Under the pieces are notes generated by a model that was not told where the DNA came from, searched no databases, and worked only from the letters and a program-made list of their open reading frames with translations. The translations under genes were made by a program, and so were the position numbers. This document shows, in pieces, positions 60,801 through 64,000 of a DNA stretch of 64,000 nt. Each line of letters begins with the position of its first letter. The first letter of the stretch is position 1. The DNA comes from Cyanophora paradoxa (Eukaryota; Glaucocystophyceae; Cyanophorales; Cyanophoraceae): the NCBI GenBank assembly GCA_004431415.1, contig QPMI01000542.1, positions 372,001 through 436,000 of the forward strand. Direction: 5' to 3'.

Positions 60801-61646
60801 CCGCGCGCAGGCAGGTCCCGTGCCCGCCTACGACGCCGTGCGAGGCGCCAACGCCGCGACGGTGCCCTCCCTCAGCCGCGGCCTCTACTTCAGGTGGCCG
60901 CTCCCGTCCGCCCGAGCGGGCCCTCGGACTCCGGCTCATGTGAGGCGCTCGGATCTGACCCGCCCCGCCCCGTGCGCCGAGCGCAGCGCGGGGCCGGTGC
61001 ACGAGGCCTCGGCGACGCTATACGCGCCCGGGAAAAAACCGAAGGCAAGCGAGACAGCGAGCCAGCGAGCCCAGCGCACCGATGCCGCCGTCCCTATGCA
61101 TAAGCATAAGCCGTCCCGCCTTGCTGAGTCGCGCCCTCCCCGCAGGGCGCCTCCGTATCCGCCTCCCCGCCCCGCCGGTCGCCGCAGGAGCCCGTACCCC
61201 TCTCCGCGACAGTCGGCTCTTCCATGCGAGCGGTCTCCCTGAAGGCTCAGGTGAGCGTTCGCCTGGGCGCGCCCGGGCTCCGTTCGGGGGCGAGCCCAAA
61301 CCCGAGGGGCCGGTACCCGGCCGGCCACCTGCAGGCGGAGAAGGCGCGGGAGCAGGGTTACTGGGCGGTAAATTTAAACCGCTTCAGCCGCTCGTCGAGC
61401 AGCGCCTCTTCGTACTACGGCGGCGGCGGAGGAGGAGGCGGAGGAGGAGGAGGAGGGGGCGGCGGTAGCCCCTCGCCGCCGCGCAGCGGCGCCCTGGATG
61501 GCTTGTCGGGCCCGGCGCCGGCGCCGGCGCCGGCGCCCGCGGTGGCCTCCGGAGGCTTTGCGGCCCTGGTCGACGGGGCGCCCCTGCCGGAGCTGCTTCC
61601 CGGATCGTCGTCGTCATTTTCGTGGGGGGCCCCGGGGCCCCCGTAG
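54871..61646 (+). CDS. Long coiled-coil protein, ~25 small exons
   Basis: Family not recognised. ATG 54871 gives MSGQAPQAASRRPSG, then nearly continuous heptad-rich helix split over many exons: ALRELLDLKAKYAELQQKAS, MESELRELRRSLAKG, ERLSRELEAERFQAKSRSLE, NSKLNKDLGQAQARIRELEE, RVSELQNSLQALNEA, VQKELEATRAAAFTEKRQLL, AQFDEYRTTAEFLFNTEG, NTLMLKYDAEIKFIIRSK, AQLIRHELEMEQLRKA, DRMKDVRSEFEKRVLETHA, DKQVKEAARREEQLGEQIRR and KELEESVQQREHLRHAILRL. The C-terminus is Gly/Ser/Pro-rich (poly-Gly at about 61420-61465) and stops at 61644-61646. A cytoskeletal, basal-body or vesicle-tether scaffold would be typical for such a protein, but there is no specific evidence. Most introns are 60-80 nt with GTACCCC words near both ends; one large intron (57.25-58.18 kb) holds a minisatellite. 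Confidence 0.6.
57352..57849 (+). repeat. 83-bp intronic minisatellite, six units
   Basis: Units begin GGGCAGAGTCTTAACTC at 57352, 57435, 57518, 57601, 57684 and 57767, exactly 83 bp apart. They differ at a few sites (ACTCC/ACTCT, CCTAAG/CCTGAG, ACCTTAGG/ACCGTAGG, GCCACC/GCCGCC), and the changes run in neighbouring units as expected from tandem spread. Each unit contains CCACACCTRAGCCACC and TAGGCTATCTCTCCG, the same word as in the hairpin repeat at 37648-37784. Confidence 0.95.
58310..58670 (+). repeat. Degenerate intronic triplication (CATCCTAGCCTGGCC)
   Basis: Three related blocks, each with CATCCTAGCC(T)GGCC, TATCTCC, a G-run and GCGCCG plus GAGCCTCGCC, follow each other in one intron of the coiled-coil gene. 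They are diverged and variable in length. Confidence 0.5.
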
Positions 61647-62655
61647 GGAGGGGAGGGGGGGGAGGGGGGGGGGACTCTGGAGAGAGTCCAGGGTACCCAG
61701 CCCTGGCCCCTGGGTCCCGGCGTGCACGGGCGGCGCACCCCCTCGGGGCCCCTCCCACTGCTGAACTAGTAGCCTAGTACTAGTACCGAGTCCGTGACGG
61801 TTTTTGAGTAGTACCAGTACGAGTACCGGTAGTACTTGTGTCGGTCCGTTGATCATGAAGCCTTGAAGCCTGATCGAAGATCTAGAGCTGCGACAGCCTG
61901 CGAGTCGGCGGGAGGCTCCGGCTCACGGCCGCCCGGAGCTATCGAGCAGCTAGCTCCTTTCCTCTCCTGTGCAGGAGACCCTTTCTCTAGCTATCTTTCC
62001 TTTCCTTGGACAATCTTTTCTTTCAGTCGAATGAACCTTCACGTCTACAACAGTAGATTTCATGGGGCTGTGCCCCTAGCCTGGAACTGATGTTCTCCTC
62101 CCCGGGCTCAGCCCCTAATGTGAACGCGAAGGCCTTTTTGGAAGTTTTTTGCCTTCGTCCCCCTGCAATATAGATAGGCAGAGGGGGGGGGGGGGGGGGG
62201 GGGGCGGGGGGGGGGGGGGGGGGGCTAGGACGAGGGTGCGCGCATAGGTAAGGACGCGCCCGCTCAGGACCCCACGGCGGCGACGGGAGCGGGAGGAGGC
62301 CAAGCTGGAGGAGACTCGAACGCGGCGTCGGCAGGGCCCAGCCGGGCCCGTAAGGCCGAGGTTTAGGAGCTTCGGCTCCCCACGTTCGGCCAGCGACGAC
62401 CTGCTCCCAACACCCCGCCGCACCCGTGGACTTGGGCGGCGCGATTCAAGACCCAGCGCAACAATCCTGAACCTACCCTCCCATCTCCCCCTCCCCACCT
62501 CCTCTCTCAACTCCCCCCCTCACGAGCGACCCGCGGCCATGTTTTAGAACCAGCAAGAGGGCATCTAGGACCGTGTAGCTCAGCATGCCTACGCCTCCTA
62601 CTTGAGGACCGGCGCATATTATGTGTTGGGGGCGACCTGTCGGCTACAGCTTCAG
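61647..62655. other. Intergenic region with long G-runs
   Basis: No gene is seen. It has AGTAC/GTACT-rich sequence near 61765-61840 and two G-runs of 22 and 19 nt separated by one C (62183-62224), which could form quadruplex structures. These lie downstream of the coiled-coil gene stop. Confidence 0.5.
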
Positions 62656-62797
62656 CATCAGCTCGACTACGACAACAAGCTATAGAACCGAGCTCGCCCT
62701 TTTTCCTCAGTGTAGCTTGGCTTTCCCAGTATCCGGTAGGCGTGGAGCGGGGGACTGCTGTCATGTGTGTACGAATGGAGCAGACTTTCCAAAAAAA
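62656..62797 (+). mobile_element. Second copy of the 138-bp retroposed element
   Basis: Reverse complement of 29130-29267 with scattered differences, ending in A7 (62791-62797), so it is in plus orientation here. Shared words include GGGGGACTGCTGTCATGTGT and CGAATGGAGCAGACTTTCC. No clear target duplication was found. Confidence 0.75.
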
Positions 62798-63351
62798 CAA
62801 TCTTCAGTGTCTTCACTAAGTTCACTCTCAGAGTCTCCGACTCTGATGACTCCGAGTCTCGTGCCATGCATGGGTGACGGCGAGTCGCGATCGCGATTCG
62901 CGAGAGAGTCGCGATCGCGATTCGCGAGCTGTTCATTCCCTCGGCGATTCGTCGTCGCTCCGCGGCCTCCGCCTGCCTTTTTTGCCGCACTCAGGGAGCG
63001 ACCAATGGGTTTCGAAAGATGTGGCAGTTGTAAATTAAAAAAACCCATGTCCACATTTGTTTTCGACCAATTGCAAAATTCAATCGGGGCAGTTTGTGCG
63101 CAGCGTACCCCCCCGTCCGGGTCCTCCCGCGCGCGCGCGGCGCCGCCGGCGCGGCGCCCGCGCCGGCCAGCCCGCGGCCGGGCCAGGCGCGATCACACTG
63201 TGAGTCTGTGACTCTGTGAGTCGACGTCTGTGACAGCAGCAGCTGCAGCTGGCATCAGCGCCGTATCATAGCACGTGCGCACGCCGCGCGCTATAGCTAG
63301 CGCTGCAGCTGTACTTCTGGCGGAGCGGAGCGGAAGGCGAAATTCGCAGAA
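62798..63351. promoter_or_regulatory. Upstream region of the second F-box gene
   Basis: It contains two head-to-tail copies of GAGTCGCGATCGCGATTCGC plus GAG (about 62882 and 62906) and CTCAGAGTCTCCGACTCTGA-type palindromic words. A short open frame (GFERCGSCKLKKP, then a later Cys) has a Cys-x2-Cys look but no clear gene context. A promoter role is inferred from position. Confidence 0.35.
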
Positions 63352-64000
63352 ATGTCGCTGAACGCGAAGCGGGCGCCGAAGCGTGTGTGCTTCTCGGACG
63401 ACCTGCAGCTGGAGCACCTGCGGCGGGCGGCCTCTGAAGGCAGCGGCGCCGCGGCGTGCGGCTTCGGAGCCTCCGCGGCCGCGCCCGGCAGCAGTCGGAG
63501 CGGCCCGAGGTGCGCACGTGGGGGCGGAGGCCTTGGCCTAGGCCGCGCGGGCGCGAGCGTTACGGCGGCCGCGGCCGACGAGGCGGGGGCGAGCTCGCTG
63601 GACCTGCTCGACGACGCCTTGCTCTCTCGCATCTTTTTGGAGGCCGCCAGGCGCCCCGGGCCCCCCGCGGCCGCGCGCGGCCAAGCGATTCATATTGCCG
63701 CGGCCGCGGGGTTCATCACGGGCCCCGATTTCGACTATGATCTCGAAGGTCGGCCGCGGGCTCCCCGAAAATTGAACGTTACGCCTGTTTCTGCCGCGTA
63801 CAATCGCTCATCGACGCCCTCTCGCAGAGTACTGCGGCCTGTCTGCTCTGGAAAGCCTCCGGCTGGTTTCGAGGCGCTTCCGGCGGGCGGCGGAGGACCC
63901 CGCGCTCTGGAGGTAAGCCGCTTTCGAGCCCTTTTCATGAATTTCGCGCGTTTCCCCGACTCGCGATCGCGTCAATTGCGAGTTGCGCCGTCGCTCACGT
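63352..64000 (+). CDS. F-box protein, 5' part (runs off the window)
   Basis: ATG 63352 gives MSLNAKRAPKRVCFSDDLQL, then an Ala/Gly-rich linker. The F-box is split by an intron at 63749-63827 (GTCGGC...CGCAG): SLDLLDDALLSRIFLEA before it and SLRLVSRRFRRAAEDPALWR after it, typical of the L-P/D-x-L-L ... V-C/S-x-x-W pattern. Exon 2 ends at 63912 with a GTAAGC donor. The substrate-binding part lies beyond the window. Confidence 0.7.
   Translation, partial: MSLNAKRAPKRVCFSDDLQLEHLRRAASEGSGAAACGFGASAAAPGSSRSGPRCARGGGGLGLGRAGASVTAAAADEAGASSLDLLDDALLSRIFLEAARRPGPPAAARGQAIHIAAAAGFITGPDFDYDLEGRPRAPRKLNVTPVSAAYNRSSTPSRRVLRPVCSGKPPAGFEALPAGGGGPRALEVSRFRALFMNFARFPDSRSRQLRVAPSLT

Noticed and set aside
62621-63211. 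Plus-strand open frame with a Cys-x2-Cys stretch before the last F-box gene
   Set aside because: Its first part is a retroposed repeat copy and the rest is low-complexity; no splice or start context supports a gene.
1-64000. Prokaryotic-style operons, ribosome binding sites, CRISPR arrays, tRNA or rRNA genes
   Set aside because: All recognisable genes are spliced; no regularly spaced short repeats, rRNA words or tRNA cloverleaf were recognised by eye.

Overview
The window is nuclear DNA of a GC-rich, intron-rich microbial eukaryote. Genes are split into many short exons by small introns, CpG is not depleted, and the interspersed repeats are retroposed (poly-A or poly-T tails with target-site duplications, TSDs). 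The mix of an animal-type ligand-gated channel fold, bacterial-looking Ig-like repeats, insulysin, RING-CH and F-box proteins suits an algal or other free-living protist. The exact lineage (haptophyte, pelagophyte or similar) cannot be settled from the sequence. Gene models were read by eye from splice-site logic and protein continuity, so outer limits are firmer than individual exon edges.

Layout. 0.5-2.7 kb (+): a Ser/Ala-rich, probably nuclear protein. 3.4-11.3 kb (-): a large membrane protein with an N-terminal hydrophobic segment, several Ig-like beta-sandwich repeats and a C-terminal pentameric ligand-gated ion channel (Cys-loop family). 12.6-22.0 kb (-): insulysin-type M16 metallopeptidase. 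22.4-29.0 kb (+): a coiled-coil protein, divergent from the peptidase gene. 29.1-34.0 kb: a nest of non-LTR retrotransposons, each inserted in another with a visible TSD. 34.2-40.4 kb (+): a protein built from about six copies of a short unrecognised module. 40.9-50.6 kb (-): a RING-CH multi-pass E3 ubiquitin ligase gene whose exons carry two retroelement insertions, a 4.4-kb gag-only LTR element and a 1.2-kb retroposon. 50.9-51.6 kb: another retroposon. 51.9-52.7 kb (-): a small multi-pass membrane protein. 52.8-54.6 kb (-): an F-box/leucine-rich protein. 54.9-61.6 kb (+): a long coiled-coil protein with an 83-bp minisatellite in one intron. 63.35 kb to the end (+): the start of another F-box gene.

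No pathway links all the genes. A loose theme is protein turnover (insulysin, RING-CH E3, two F-box proteins). The strongest leads are the Ig-repeat/channel fusion, short introns carrying a GTACCCC motif near both ends with some GC-AG members, the recent gag-only LTR element inside an E3 exon, and the repeat-module protein with an intron at the same place in each module.
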